Of a stretch of DNA of 13,591 nt, positions 1 to 10,916 are shown piece after piece. Origin of the DNA: Thermoplasmatota archaeon (lineage in GTDB: Bacteria > Pseudomonadota > Gammaproteobacteria > Burkholderiales > Thiobacillaceae); NCBI GenBank assembly GCA_023475455.1, contig JAMCVR010000186.1, positions 7,787-21,377 on the forward strand. Reading direction: 5' to 3'. Below the pieces are notes generated by a model. The model did not search any database. It was not told the DNA's origin and worked only from the letters and a program-made list of their open reading frames with translations. Position 1 is the stretch's first letter. Each line of letters begins with the position of its first letter. The position numbers and the translations under genes were made by a program.

Positions 1-119
1 ATTTCGGCATGCTGTGCGCGGTCGGCCTGTTCGCCGGCCAGCTGTTCGAACTGCTGCTGATGCCCGCTCTGCTCGGCCTGCGATTGCGCAAGCCGAAGCC
101 AGCCGTCACGGCACCGTGA
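1..119 (+). CDS. RND/MMPL-family membrane exporter, C-terminal end only
   Basis: This is the last 38 codons of a gene that begins outside the window. The frame opens at base 3 and stops with TGA at 117-119. The peptide starts FGMLCAVGLFAGQLFELLLM, continues with PALLGLRLRKPK, and ends at a proline. It is one hydrophobic helix, a Leu-Met-Pro-Ala-Leu-Leu turn and a short basic tail. That is the usual ending of MMPL/RND-type exporters, where the last membrane helix runs into an 'LLPALL' motif and a cytoplasmic basic tail. Members export lipids, hopanoids or other hydrophobic compounds, but no substrate can be inferred from this fragment. Its stop lies inside the 3' end of the opposite-strand gene, a 14-bp tail-to-tail overlap. 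The family call rests on one short segment, and another polytopic membrane protein is possible. Confidence 0.55.
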   Translation, partial: FGMLCAVGLFAGQLFELLLMPALLGLRLRKPKPAVTAP

Positions 120-666
120 TTCTCAGCGCGCCGAACTCGTCGTTGAACAGCCCCACTTCGTCGCCCGAGGCAAATTGCCAGCCTTCCAGGTGACCGAAAT
201 CGGTGCTGGATTTCGGGTCCAGTTCGAGTTTGAAGCGTTTGGCGGTCGACAGCGTGGGGTTGCGCACGGCAAGCCACACCGTCAGATAGCGGTCGCTGGT
301 GTTCTCGATCACCGCAACCAGTCCCTTGCCCAGTATCGACGAGCGGAACCCCACCACCACGGGCAACGCCGGCTTGGCGGAAAGGGCCGCCCGGACATCG
401 GTTTCCTGGTAGGCCAGTTGCGCTTTCAGCTGCTCGATCTCACGCAGGCTGCCGGTCAGCCGGTTGCGCGTTTCGATCAGATAGCGTTCCGTTTGCTGGC
501 GGGTTTCGACTTCCTTCGACAGCCGTCGCTTCACATCGCCCAGATCGACATTGAGCATGAAGGCATACAGCACCAGGCCGCACACCAGTATCAGCAATAC
601 GGCATTGAGACCGACGGAGACAATCAGCCCGCGCCGCTTCGGCTGACTGGAAGAAGGGGTCGCCAT
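106..666 (-). CDS. Hypothetical single-pass membrane protein with coiled coil
   Basis: I do not recognise this 186-residue protein. The N-terminus is polar and basic (MATPSSSQPKRRG). One membrane helix follows at about residues 12-35. Then comes a charged, Gln/Glu/Arg-rich stretch (about 40-85) with coiled-coil character, and a C-terminal part (about 100-186) rich in alternating hydrophobic residues that looks like a small beta domain, including VIENTSDRYLTVWLAVRNPT. The basic N-terminus suggests the C-terminal domain faces the periplasm. I chose the ATG at 664-666 because GGGAG sits 7 bases upstream. An in-frame ATG at 715-717 would add 17 residues but lies inside the end of ppc and lacks a better ribosome site. 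The gene starts 16 bp after the ppc stop on the same strand, so co-transcription with ppc is likely. No catalytic motif is visible and no function is proposed. Confidence 0.75.
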   Translation of the reverse strand: MATPSSSQPKRRGLIVSVGLNAVLLILVCGLVLYAFMLNVDLGDVKRRLSKEVETRQQTERYLIETRNRLTGSLREIEQLKAQLAYQETDVRAALSAKPALPVVVGFRSSILGKGLVAVIENTSDRYLTVWLAVRNPTLSTAKRFKLELDPKSSTDFGHLEGWQFASGDEVGLFNDEFGALRITVP

Positions 667-929
667 GGCGTCGCTCCCGTATTCAGCCGGTGTTGCGCAT
701 CCCGGCGGCGATGGCATTGATCGACCGCTTCAGCGGGGTCAGCCAGGAGTCCTGTTCGGATTCCCACACGCTGTCGGTGCGATAACGCTTCAGCATGAGC
801 ACCTGGATATGGTTGATCGGGTCGATGTAGGGGCGGCGGCGCGAAATCGACAGCGCCAGCGACGGGTTGTCTTCCAGCAGCGCCCCGATCTGCGCGACCT
901 GCTCGACGCCCGCCACGGTGAGCGCGAAT

Positions 930-3923
<2,994 letters not shown>

Positions 3924-3945
3924 GGCAAGGGAATCAGCCCGGCAC

Positions 3946-3973
3946 AGCGGGTTTCAATGCGGCAAAGCCCGCT
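3946..3973. other. Imperfect hairpin in the purL-ppc gap
   Basis: The arms AGCGGGTTT and AAAGCCCGCT pair over nine bases with one bulged G and a 9-base loop. It lies in the 72-bp gap after the purL stop and before the ppc start. On the minus strand no T-run follows the stem, so it is a weak candidate for a purL terminator. It could equally be a structured ppc leader. I see no convincing ppc promoter in this gap. Confidence 0.25.
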
Positions 3974-3995
3974 ATTTTCGCATAGTCGGCACGCA

Positions 3996-6900
3996 TCACC
4001 CAACCGCGCGGCGCGCATTGCGGAACATCCGCAGCCACGGGGCGGCGCCGGCCATGCCGTCCGGCCGCCACGACAGCTGCGCGGCGCGGAACACGCGCTC
4101 CGGGTGCGGCATCAGGATGCCGAAACGGCCATCCGCGGTGGTGAAGCCGGTCCGCCCGCCCGGCGAGCCGTTGGGATTGGCCGGATAAGCCTCGGTCGGC
4201 GCGCCGCGGTTGTCGACGTAGCGCAGCGTGGCGAGCGCCTGCGCGGCATGCGCCGGATCGCGGAAAGCGACCCGGCCTTCGCCGTGCGACACCGCGATCG
4301 GCATCACCGAGCCCGCCATGCCGGCGAAGAAAATTGACGGCGAGGCCAGCACCTCGACCAGCGCGAAGCGCGCCTCGAACTGCTCCGACAGGTTGCGCTC
4401 GAAGCGCGGCCAGGCCGCCGCGCCGGGAATCAGGTCATGCAGCTGGCTCATCATCTGGCAGCCGTTGCACACGCCCAGCGCAAAGCTGTCGGTTCGTTCG
4501 AAGAACGCCGCGAACTGGTCGCGTGCGCGCGGGTTGAACAGGATCGACTTGGCCCAGCCGCCGCCCGCGCCCAGCACGTCGCCGTAGCTGAAGCCTCCGC
4601 ATGCGGCGAGCCCGGTGAAATCGGCGAGGCTCGCCCGGCCGGACAGGAGGTCGCTCATGTGGACGTCGACCGCCGCAAAGCCGGCGGCGTCGAACGCGGC
4701 GGCCATCTCGACCTGGCCGTTGACGCCCTGCTCGCGCAGCACCGCCACCCGCGGACGCTTGCCGCTGGCGATGAAGGGCGCGGCAATGTCGGTATGGATA
4801 TCGAAGCTCGGCGCATAGCGCAGGCCGGGATCGCCGGCGTCGGCGTGGGTCGCGAACTCATGCTCGGCGCACGCCGGGTTGTCGCGCAGCTTCGCCATTT
4901 CATGGCTGGTGCGCGCCCAGGCGCGTTGCAGATCGGTGCGCGCCTCGTCCAGGATCAGCCTGCCCTCGCGCAGCACCCGCACGCGGTCGAGCGCATTGGG
5001 CTGGCCGACGACATAAAACTCGCCCCGCAGACCGGCCTCGATGAAGGCCTGCATCACCGCCTGCGTGTGGTCGCGCCGAACCTGCATCACCGCGCCGGCT
5101 TCCTCGTTGAACAGCACGTTGAAAATGCGCGCGGAATAGCCGGCCTCATTCAGCGCCTCCGGCTCCGGCCGGCCTTCGTCCTCGACCTCGCGGCGAATCC
5201 GGTCGAGACACAGCTCGTCGACGTCGAGGTCCACCCCGCAGTGCCCGGCAAACGCCATTTCAGCCAGCGCGGCGAACAGGCCGCCGTCGGAACGGTCGTG
5301 ATACGCCAAGAGCCTGCCCGTCGCGTTGAGCGCCTGCACGGTGTCGAAAAACGCGGAGAGCGTCGCGGCGGCCGGCGCGTCCGGGCAGCGGTCGCCGACC
5401 TGTTTGGCGGCCTGCGCAAAACTCGACCCGCCGAGGCGGTTCTTGCCCTGCCCCAGGTCGATCAGGATGAGATCGGTGTCGCCGGCGTCGGTGCGCAGTT
5501 GCGGCGTCAGGTGCCGCGTCGCATCGGGGGTGGTGGCAAACGCCGAAATCACCAGCGAGATCGGCGAGGTCACCGCCTTCTTCTCGCCGCCGTCCTGCCA
5601 CACGGTTTTCATGCTCATCGAATCCTTGCCGACCGGGATGGAGACGCCGAGCGCCTGGCAATACTGCGAAACCGCCGCCACGGTGTCGAACAGCGCGGCA
5701 TCCTCGCCGGGGTGGCCGGCCGGCGCCATCCAGTTGGCCGACAGCTTCACCTTGCCGAGGCCGTCGACGCGCGCGGCGGCCAGGTTGGTGATCGCCTCGA
5801 CGATCGCCATGCGCCCCGACGCCGGGGCGTCGATCAAGGCCAGCGGCGCTTTCTCGCCGATGGAAAAGGCCTCGCCCTGCGTGGTCTGGTAGCCCGCCAG
5901 GGTGATCGCGCAGTCGGCCACGGGAATTTGCCACGGCCCCACGCACTGGTCGCGCGCGGTCAGCCCGCCGACGGTGCGGTCGCCGATGGAAATCAGGAAC
6001 ATTTTCGACGCCACCCCGGGCATCGACAGCACGCGGCAGGCCGCGTCCTTGAGGTCGATGCCGTCGAGCGCCAGCGGCGTGGGCAAGGCGGGCTGGTGCG
6101 CGACATCGCGCGTCATCTTGGGCGGCTTGCCGAGGATCACATCCAGGCTCACGTCCACCGGCGCGTTCCGGAAGTGGCTGTCGGTCACCAGGAGGTGGCG
6201 GTCCGCGGTCGCTTCGCCCAGCACCGCGAACGGGCAGCGCTCGCGCTCGCAGATCGCGCGGAACCCGTCGAGACGGTCCGGCGGAATCGCCAGCACGTAG
6301 CGTTCCTGCGCCTCGTTGCACCAGATTTCGCGCGGCGACATGCCGGATTCCTCCGACGGCACGGCGCGCAGTTCGAAACGCCCGCCGCGGCCGCCGCCGT
6401 GCACCAGCTCGGGCAGCGCGTTCGACAGGCCGCCGGCGCCGACGTCGTGGATGGAGAGGATCGGATTGGCCTCGCCGAGCTGCCAGCAGCGGTCGATGAC
6501 CTCCTGCGCGCGCCGCTCCATTTCCGGGTTGCCGCGCTGCACCGAATCGAAGTCGAGATCGGCCGCATTGGCGCCGGTGTCCATCGAGGAGGCCGCGCCG
6601 CCGCCCAGCCCGATCAGCATGCCGGGGCCGCCGAGCTGGATCAGCAGCGTGCCGGCCGGCAGCATTTTCTTCTCCACATGGTCGTCGCGGATGCTGCCGA
6701 CGCCGCCCGCCAGCATGATGGGCTTGTGGTAGCCGCGCCGCTGCCCGGCCACGGTTTCCTCGAAGGTGCGGAAATAGCCGGCCAGGTTGGGGCGGCCGAA
6801 TTCGTTGTTGAACGCCGCCGCGCCGATCGGGCCTTCGAGCATGATCGCGAGCGGGGTGACGATGCGCTCGGGCTTGCCGTAGGCACCGGTTTCCCACGGC

Positions 6901-7949
6901 TGCTCGAAGCCGGGAATGTTGAGGTTCGACACCGAAAACCCGCACAGCCCCGCCTTGGGCCTGGAGCCGATGCCGGTCGCGCCCTCGTCGCGGAGTTCGC
7001 CGCCGTTGCCGGTGGCCGCGCCGGGAAAGGGCGAGATCGCGGTCGGGTGGTTGTGCGTCTCCACCTTCATCAGCACGTGGGTGAGTTCGCTGCTGTAGGC
7101 GTAGCTGCCGTCGGCGCGCGGGTAGAAACGGTCGATGGTCGCACCCTCGATGACGGAGGAGTTGTCCGAATACGCCACCACCGTGCCCGCGGGGTGGGCG
7201 GCGTGGGTGTCGCGGATCATGCCGAACAGCGATTTGGCCTGTGCCGCGCCGTCGATCACCCACGCGGCATTGAAGATCTTGTGGCGGCAGTGCTCGGAAT
7301 TGGCCTGCGCGAACATCATCAGCTCGACGTCGGTGGGGTTGCGCCCGATGCGGGTGAAATTGTCGACCAGGTAATCGAGCTCGTCGTCCGACAGCGCGAG
7401 ACCCAGTTCGCGGTTGGCGGCTTCCAGCGCAGCGCGGCCGCCCGCCAGGATATCCACGCTCAGCAACTCGCGCGGCGGCACGTGCCGGAACAGCTGTTCC
7501 ACGTCGGCCAGCGTCATCACCGCTTCGGTCATGCGGTCGTGCAGGAGCGGCAGCAGGCGCGCCTTCGCCTCGCCCGCCAGCGGCTGGCCCGCGGCGTCCA
7601 GTACGAGAAAGGCCACCCCGCGTTCGATGCGCCTGAATCCAGCCAGTCCGCAGTTCTTGAGAATGTCGGTGGCCTTCGACGACCACGGCGAAATGGTGCC
7701 GGGACGCGGCGTGACGAGGATCAGCGGATCGGCGGCCGTCGGCGCATCGGTCGGCGTGCCGTAATCGAGCGCCTGCGTCACCAGTTGGCGCTGTGCGGCA
7801 TCGAGCGCAGCGTCCACTTCCAGGAAGTGCCAGTGGCGCGCCGCCAGCGTGCCCAGGTTGAGGCCCCGTTGCGCGGCTTCGCGGCGGATCTTGTCGAGAC
7901 GGAACGGGGACAGCGCAGCGGCGCCGGGAAGGGGGACGATGGCAGACAT
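3996..7949 (-). CDS. purL: Phosphoribosylformylglycinamidine synthase (FGAM synthetase)
   Basis: PurL converts FGAR, ATP and glutamine to FGAM in the fourth step of de novo purine synthesis in the cytoplasm. At 1,317 residues it is the long single-chain proteobacterial form (E. coli PurL is 1,295). The order seen is an N-terminal PurS-like part, the linker with [11 protein letters not shown] (about 217-227), and the first synthase half with [20 protein letters not shown] (from about 294) and [19 protein letters not shown] (about 503). The second half carries GKDSMSMKT (about 772) and [18 protein letters not shown]. The C-terminal class I glutaminase domain starts near [17 protein letters not shown] and has the nucleophile Cys1161 in GVCNGCQMM and the His1282/Glu1284 pair in HPERVFR. 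All key residues are present, so the enzyme should be active. The ATG at 7947-7949 gives [10 protein letters not shown]; its ribosome site is poor. It starts 27 bp after the DUF3330 gene and may be read from that promoter. Confidence 0.98.
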   Translation of the reverse strand: MSAIVPLPGAAALSPFRLDKIRREAAQRGLNLGTLAARHWHFLEVDAALDAAQRQLVTQALDYGTPTDAPTAADPLILVTPRPGTISPWSSKATDILKNCGLAGFRRIERGVAFLVLDAAGQPLAGEAKARLLPLLHDRMTEAVMTLADVEQLFRHVPPRELLSVDILAGGRAALEAANRELGLALSDDELDYLVDNFTRIGRNPTDVELMMFAQANSEHCRHKIFNAAWVIDGAAQAKSLFGMIRDTHAAHPAGTVVAYSDNSSVIEGATIDRFYPRADGSYAYSSELTHVLMKVETHNHPTAISPFPGAATGNGGELRDEGATGIGSRPKAGLCGFSVSNLNIPGFEQPWETGAYGKPERIVTPLAIMLEGPIGAAAFNNEFGRPNLAGYFRTFEETVAGQRRGYHKPIMLAGGVGSIRDDHVEKKMLPAGTLLIQLGGPGMLIGLGGGAASSMDTGANAADLDFDSVQRGNPEMERRAQEVIDRCWQLGEANPILSIHDVGAGGLSNALPELVHGGGRGGRFELRAVPSEESGMSPREIWCNEAQERYVLAIPPDRLDGFRAICERERCPFAVLGEATADRHLLVTDSHFRNAPVDVSLDVILGKPPKMTRDVAHQPALPTPLALDGIDLKDAACRVLSMPGVASKMFLISIGDRTVGGLTARDQCVGPWQIPVADCAITLAGYQTTQGEAFSIGEKAPLALIDAPASGRMAIVEAITNLAAARVDGLGKVKLSANWMAPAGHPGEDAALFDTVAAVSQYCQALGVSIPVGKDSMSMKTVWQDGGEKKAVTSPISLVISAFATTPDATRHLTPQLRTDAGDTDLILIDLGQGKNRLGGSSFAQAAKQVGDRCPDAPAAATLSAFFDTVQALNATGRLLAYHDRSDGGLFAALAEMAFAGHCGVDLDVDELCLDRIRREVEDEGRPEPEALNEAGYSARIFNVLFNEEAGAVMQVRRDHTQAVMQAFIEAGLRGEFYVVGQPNALDRVRVLREGRLILDEARTDLQRAWARTSHEMAKLRDNPACAEHEFATHADAGDPGLRYAPSFDIHTDIAAPFIASGKRPRVAVLREQGVNGQVEMAAAFDAAGFAAVDVHMSDLLSGRASLADFTGLAACGGFSYGDVLGAGGGWAKSILFNPRARDQFAAFFERTDSFALGVCNGCQMMSQLHDLIPGAAAWPRFERNLSEQFEARFALVEVLASPSIFFAGMAGSVMPIAVSHGEGRVAFRDPAHAAQALATLRYVDNRGAPTEAYPANPNGSPGGRTGFTTADGRFGILMPHPERVFRAAQLSWRPDGMAGAAPWLRMFRNARRAVG

Positions 7950-7976
7950 GTGCGTCTTTGCGAACGGGCAAAGGCG

Positions 7977-8219
7977 CTATTTTAGCCGATCGCGGCGCCT
8001 CCCCGGACGGGCTGGTTGACGGATGCCGGCCTGCTTTTGCCATGCATCGAGACATTCAAGACCGCAGAAATGATGGACATAGTCCTGCGCATCCGTCACG
8101 TTGACCGCGTCGGCCGGTATTTCCTTCAGACAGACCTCGCAACTGAGCACGGTGCAGCTGTCTTCGTCGGAACATTGCGCTACCTTCGCCCCTGCCGGGG
8201 TGCGATGCCGGGTATCCAT
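7977..8219 (-). CDS. Small four-cysteine DUF3330-type protein
   Basis: This is an 80-residue protein. Its core (about 25-60) has Cys27-x2-Cys30 and Cys52-x3-Cys56, in LSCEVCLKEIP and YVHHFCGLECLDAW. That layout resembles the DUF3330 family of small, probably metal-binding proteins of unknown function; I recall relatives near mercury-resistance transposons. Extra cysteines at 16 and 22 lie in an acidic stretch before the core, and the tail is very basic (RPGRRRDRLK). A zinc knuckle or redox role is inference. I chose the ATG at 8217-8219 because GAGG lies 8 bases upstream and the promoter at 8252-8279 leaves a leader of about 25 bases. A longer reading from 8279 would begin upstream of that promoter's predicted transcript start. 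It sits 27 bp before purL on the same strand and may be its operon leader gene. No mercury genes or transposon parts are nearby. Confidence 0.8.
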   Translation of the reverse strand: MDTRHRTPAGAKVAQCSDEDSCTVLSCEVCLKEIPADAVNVTDAQDYVHHFCGLECLDAWQKQAGIRQPARPGRRRDRLK

Positions 8220-8251
8220 ACGACATTCCTCAATTTTCCGGACATCTTTGC

Positions 8252-8279
8252 ATTTTAGGCCAGCTGGATGGCCCTTCAA
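8252..8279 (-). promoter_or_regulatory. Sigma70-like promoter for the DUF3330 gene, with dyad in its spacer
   Basis: On the minus strand TTGAAG (8279-8274) and TAAAAT (8257-8252) are separated by exactly 16 bases. This is close to the TTGACA/TATAAT consensus and stands out in GC-rich surroundings. Transcription would start near 8245, about 25 bases before the ATG at 8219. The whole spacer is an inverted repeat, GGCCA-TCCAGC-TGGCC, so a regulator could sit between the two boxes. The same dyad could also form a short hairpin behind the upstream PhnD-like gene. Confidence 0.6.
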
Positions 8280-8306
8280 GCTGCCGGGCCGGATTGCGGC
8301 GGGGAT

Positions 8307-9104
8307 TCAGTAACCCGCTTCGCCGATCGCCTGCTTGATGATCCTGTAATCCGCCTCCCTGTCGATCACAAAGCCGGTGACCTTGCTGTGGATGGTTTGC
8401 TGCAACTGCTGAAGGGCGGCGGGATCGAGCGCGACCGCAGCCGCTCCCAGCCGGTTCCGCTCGGCTGCGCCCAGGCGGTTGCTCGCCATAAGCGTGAAAT
8501 CCGGCGTGGTCGGCAGGGGATGCCAGAGTTCGTACCCGTCCTTTGCGATCATTTCATTGGCGAGCTTGCTGCGCAGGCTGCCGGCCTGCGCATAATCGCG
8601 CTGCATCGCCAGCGCCACGTCGTCCTGCGTCTTGAAATTGAAAATCTTCACCGAGTCGATCCTGTTGCGTCTGAGCGTGTGGCGCGCCATCACGTCCAGC
8701 CAGGATTCCTCCTCGGTCAGTGCCACGGCGGTCACGGCCGCGCCCTTGCGACGTACCAGCACCCCCGTCGCCTGATCGCGCACGCGCGCGATGGGCGAGT
8801 AATCGTGGTCGAGCACGGCCACCGCCACCGTGGGCGGAACGAAATACAGGTCCAGGCGGCCGTTTTTCAGGGATCCCATGACGCTTCTGATGCTGCGGAA
8901 CAGGGTGAGCCTGGGCTTTCCGCCCAGGGATGCCGCCAGCGCCTGGGCGAACGGCATCGCATAAGCGCGAAAGTCCCCCATCACGATATCGGCCTTGCCG
9001 GTGCCGGGGTAAATCCCGATGCTCAGATCGCCCTTGGCGGCATGGGCCACCAGCGGCAGAGCGGGAAGCAGGGTCAGTCCCGCCAGAAAACCACGTCTAC
9101 GCAT
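8307..9104 (-). CDS. Exported PhnD-like (phosphate/phosphonate-type) substrate-binding protein
   Basis: This 265-residue protein has a clear export signal: MRRRGFLAGLTLLPALPLVAHA, with likely cleavage after AHA near residue 22. RRGFLAG resembles a twin-arginine motif, so Tat export is possible. The mature part begins LSIGIYPGTGKADIV and follows the PhnD-like periplasmic binding fold: FRAYAMPFAQALAASLGGKP, then the lobe segment SVMGSLKNGRLDLYFVPPTV, then GVLVRRKG, and a helical end with VTGFVIDREADYRIIKQAI. No permease or ATPase gene is adjacent, so it may serve a transporter elsewhere or act as a ligand sensor; this is inference and the ligand is unknown. AGGAG sits 6 bases before the ATG at 9102-9104, which settles the start. 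It faces away from nnr across a 240-bp divergent region. Confidence 0.8.
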   Translation of the reverse strand: MRRRGFLAGLTLLPALPLVAHAAKGDLSIGIYPGTGKADIVMGDFRAYAMPFAQALAASLGGKPRLTLFRSIRSVMGSLKNGRLDLYFVPPTVAVAVLDHDYSPIARVRDQATGVLVRRKGAAVTAVALTEEESWLDVMARHTLRRNRIDSVKIFNFKTQDDVALAMQRDYAQAGSLRSKLANEMIAKDGYELWHPLPTTPDFTLMASNRLGAAERNRLGAAAVALDPAALQQLQQTIHSKVTGFVIDREADYRIIKQAIGEAGY

Positions 9105-9344
9105 GTCACACTCCTGGTTATTGATCGCTGTAAATTCGGCCGTACGTTAGCGGCAGCAGCATGGACGCGCTGAATACCCGACGACACTGGTCATTTCCAA
9201 CCAGTGCCCGCCGTCTCGCACACGCTCAAGCGCACGGCGCCGGCCTTGGGGTTAAGATGTCGCCGTCGCAACTCGCGCCCGTCCCGTGCGCCCCCTTGCA
9301 TGGCAGACCCTGACCGCCCGAATCGCCCCGACCCCTACGCCCCC
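9105..9344. other. Divergent intergenic region
   Basis: These 240 bases separate the minus-strand PhnD-like gene from plus-strand nnr, so promoters for both genes should lie here. I see a TAAGAT that could be a -10 box for nnr at 9253-9258, without a convincing -35 box at the right distance. I see a perfect inverted repeat at 9185-9206 and no clear promoter for the minus-strand gene. The plus-strand frame stays open back to 9204, but its extra residues are Arg/Pro-rich and low in complexity, so I leave them out of nnr. Confidence 0.45.
9185..9206. promoter_or_regulatory. Perfect 7-bp inverted repeat, candidate operator
   Basis: The arms CACTGGT (9185-9191) and ACCAGTG (9200-9206) are exact reverse complements around an 8-base A/T-leaning centre (CATTTCCA). 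The 22-bp dyad is 80 bp upstream of the PhnD-like start and about 50 bp upstream of the possible nnr -10 box. That suits a regulator of either gene. No regulator gene is in the window to pair it with. Confidence 0.4.
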
Positions 9345-10775
9345 ATGCCGGTCGCGCTCCACGCCCTCGTCTCCCCGCCGCTGTTCATGGCCGCCGACAT
9401 CCGGGCGATCGACCGGCAATGGGCGGACACCCACCCCGATGCCTCGCTGATGGAAAGGGCGGGGGCTGCCGCCGCCGAACTGGCGGGCACGCTGGCCAGC
9501 GAATCCGGCGAACCGGTGCTGATCCTGGCCGGCCCCGGCAACAACGGCGGCGACGCCGTGGCGGCGGCACGCCTGCTCGCAGCCCAGGGATTCCGGGTGA
9601 CCGTCGTCAGCCGTGCCGACCCCGCCCGCCTGCCGCCGGATGCCGCGCGCGCCTGGGCCGCCTGGCGCGAAGGCGGCGGCATCCTGCTGGCCGACATCCC
9701 GCCGTCGCAGCGTTACAGTCTGGTGATCGACGGTCTGTTCGGGGTGGGGCTGCGACGCGACATCGCCGGCGAAGAGGCACGCTGGATCGCACGGGCCAAC
9801 GACATGGACTGCCCGAAACTGGCGCTCGACGTGCCGAGCGGTCTCGACAGCGACAGCGGGCGGATACGCGGTTGCGCCCTGCGCGCCGATCACACGCTCA
9901 CCTTTCTAGGTCTCAAGCCCGGCCTCCTCACCGCCGACGGCCCCGACCATGCCGGCGAACTGCATCTCGACACGCTCGGCGTCGATCCGGCCGCCCTGCC
10001 CGCCACCCCCGGCATCGCGCTGACGCGGCTGGAAAGCCGCCATCGCCTGCCGCCTCGCGCGCGCAACAGCCACAAGGGCCAGTTCGGCCACGTCGGCATC
10101 GTCGGCGGCAGCAACGGCATGGTGGGCGCCTGCCTGATCGCCGGTCGCGCCGCCCTGCAGCGGGGCGCGGGCAGCGTCACCCTGGGCGTGCTGGACGAGC
10201 GCATCGCCGTCGATTACGGCGAACCGCGCCTGATGTTTGCGGCGCCGGAAAGTCTGGCGCATGCGCGCCTGGACGTACTGGCGATCGGCCCCGGACTGGG
10301 GCAGGGCGCGCGCGCGCACGCCCTGCTGGACTCCGCCCTTGCCGCACCCTGCCCGCTGGTGCTGGATGCCGACGCGCTGAATCTGCTGGCCGGCGATGCC
10401 GCACTGGCCCGCCACGCCGCCCGCCGCAGTTTCCCCACCCTGCTCACCCCGCATCCGGGCGAGGCCGCACGCCTGCTCGGCACGCGCGGCATCGATATTC
10501 AGGCCGGCCGCATCGAAGCCGCGCAACGCCTGAGCGCCCAATACCGCGCCCACGTCGCGCTGAAAGGCGCCGGTACCGTCATCGCCCACCCCGACGGCCG
10601 CTATGCCCTCAATACCAGCGGCGGCCCCTGGCTCGCCCAGGCCGGCTCCGGCGACCGTCTCGGCGGCATGGTCGCCGCGCTGCTGGGCCAGGGAATGGAG
10701 GCGGGCAACGCACTGGAGGCCGCGGTCTGGCTGCACGGCCGCGCCCCCCGGGAGCATGGCCCGTCCACCGGTTGA
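9345..10775 (+). CDS. nnr: Bifunctional NAD(P)H-hydrate epimerase / ADP-dependent dehydratase
   Basis: This enzyme repairs hydrated NADH and NADPH. The N-terminal YjeF_N domain interconverts R and S hydrates, and the C-terminal ribokinase-like domain dehydrates the S form using ADP. With the ATG at 9345 it has 476 residues (E. coli Nnr has 515). Epimerase motifs are AGPGNNGGDAVAAARLLAAQ (GPGNNGGD at 63-70), IDGLFGVGL and DVPSGLDS (from 162). Dehydratase motifs are HKGQFGHVGIVGGSNG (from 243), LTPHPGEAARLL (367-378) and AGSGDRLGGMVAALLGQG, with the probable catalytic Asp437. Two oddities are visible. Arg follows GSGD where the family usually has Val or a similar residue. The end (HGRAPREHGPSTG) is perhaps 15-20 residues shorter than usual. 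The start is uncertain: ATGs at 9300 and 9204 are also in frame and none has a clear ribosome site. I chose 9345 because typical family sequence (MAADIRAIDRQW) begins shortly after it. Confidence 0.92.
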   Translation: MPVALHALVSPPLFMAADIRAIDRQWADTHPDASLMERAGAAAAELAGTLASESGEPVLILAGPGNNGGDAVAAARLLAAQGFRVTVVSRADPARLPPDAARAWAAWREGGGILLADIPPSQRYSLVIDGLFGVGLRRDIAGEEARWIARANDMDCPKLALDVPSGLDSDSGRIRGCALRADHTLTFLGLKPGLLTADGPDHAGELHLDTLGVDPAALPATPGIALTRLESRHRLPPRARNSHKGQFGHVGIVGGSNGMVGACLIAGRAALQRGAGSVTLGVLDERIAVDYGEPRLMFAAPESLAHARLDVLAIGPGLGQGARAHALLDSALAAPCPLVLDADALNLLAGDAALARHAARRSFPTLLTPHPGEAARLLGTRGIDIQAGRIEAAQRLSAQYRAHVALKGAGTVIAHPDGRYALNTSGGPWLAQAGSGDRLGGMVAALLGQGMEAGNALEAAVWLHGRAPREHGPSTG

Positions 10776-10781
10776 GGCTGC

Positions 10782-10800
10782 GCCCGCCGGCAAGGCGGGC
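10782..10800 (+). terminator. GC-rich hairpin after nnr, possible terminator
   Basis: The arms GCCCGCC (10782-10788) and GGCGGGC (10794-10800) pair perfectly over 7 bp around the loop GGCAA. It begins 6 bases after the nnr stop. No T-run follows directly, so termination may be partial or need Rho. Confidence 0.4.
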
Positions 10801-10809
10801 CGTCCGGGC

Positions 10810-10836
10810 ACGGGCCGGCCGATCGCCCGTCCGTTT
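10810..10836 (+). terminator. Second hairpin between nnr and the GGDEF-EAL gene
   Basis: The arms ACGGGC (10810-10815) and GCCCGT (10825-10830) form a 6-bp stem with a 9-base loop, followed by CCGTTT. With the stem just before it, this could end nnr transcription. The T-run is very short, so this is tentative. Confidence 0.3.
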
Positions 10837-10916
10837 AAAGTACGCCAGCCCATGTCCGATAAACAGAACCTACAGACCGCACCATCCAACATAAACATGG
10901 ACAGCAGGCTGACAAG

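Noticed and set aside
4437..7985. Very long plus-strand open frame opposite purL (1,182 codons)
   Set aside because: It is rich in Arg, His, Gly and Ala, as expected from the antisense frame of a GC-rich gene. It has no recognisable motif, and the opposite strand encodes an unmistakable PurL.
5260..8055. Long minus-strand frame (931 codons) overlapping purL in another frame
   Set aside because: Its Arg/Gly/Pro-rich composition is that of a codon-position shadow, and purL occupies the same strand in the correct frame with all family motifs.
9185..9206. Reading the dyad as a FadR operator
   Set aside because: The half-sites are similar, but FadR sites have 3 bases between TGGT and ACCA; here there are 8. 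No fatty-acid gene is adjacent.
9204..9344. N-terminal extension of nnr from an ATG at 9204
   Set aside because: The extra 47 codons are Arg/Pro-rich, not family-like, start inside the inverted repeat, and would precede the possible -10 box at 9253.
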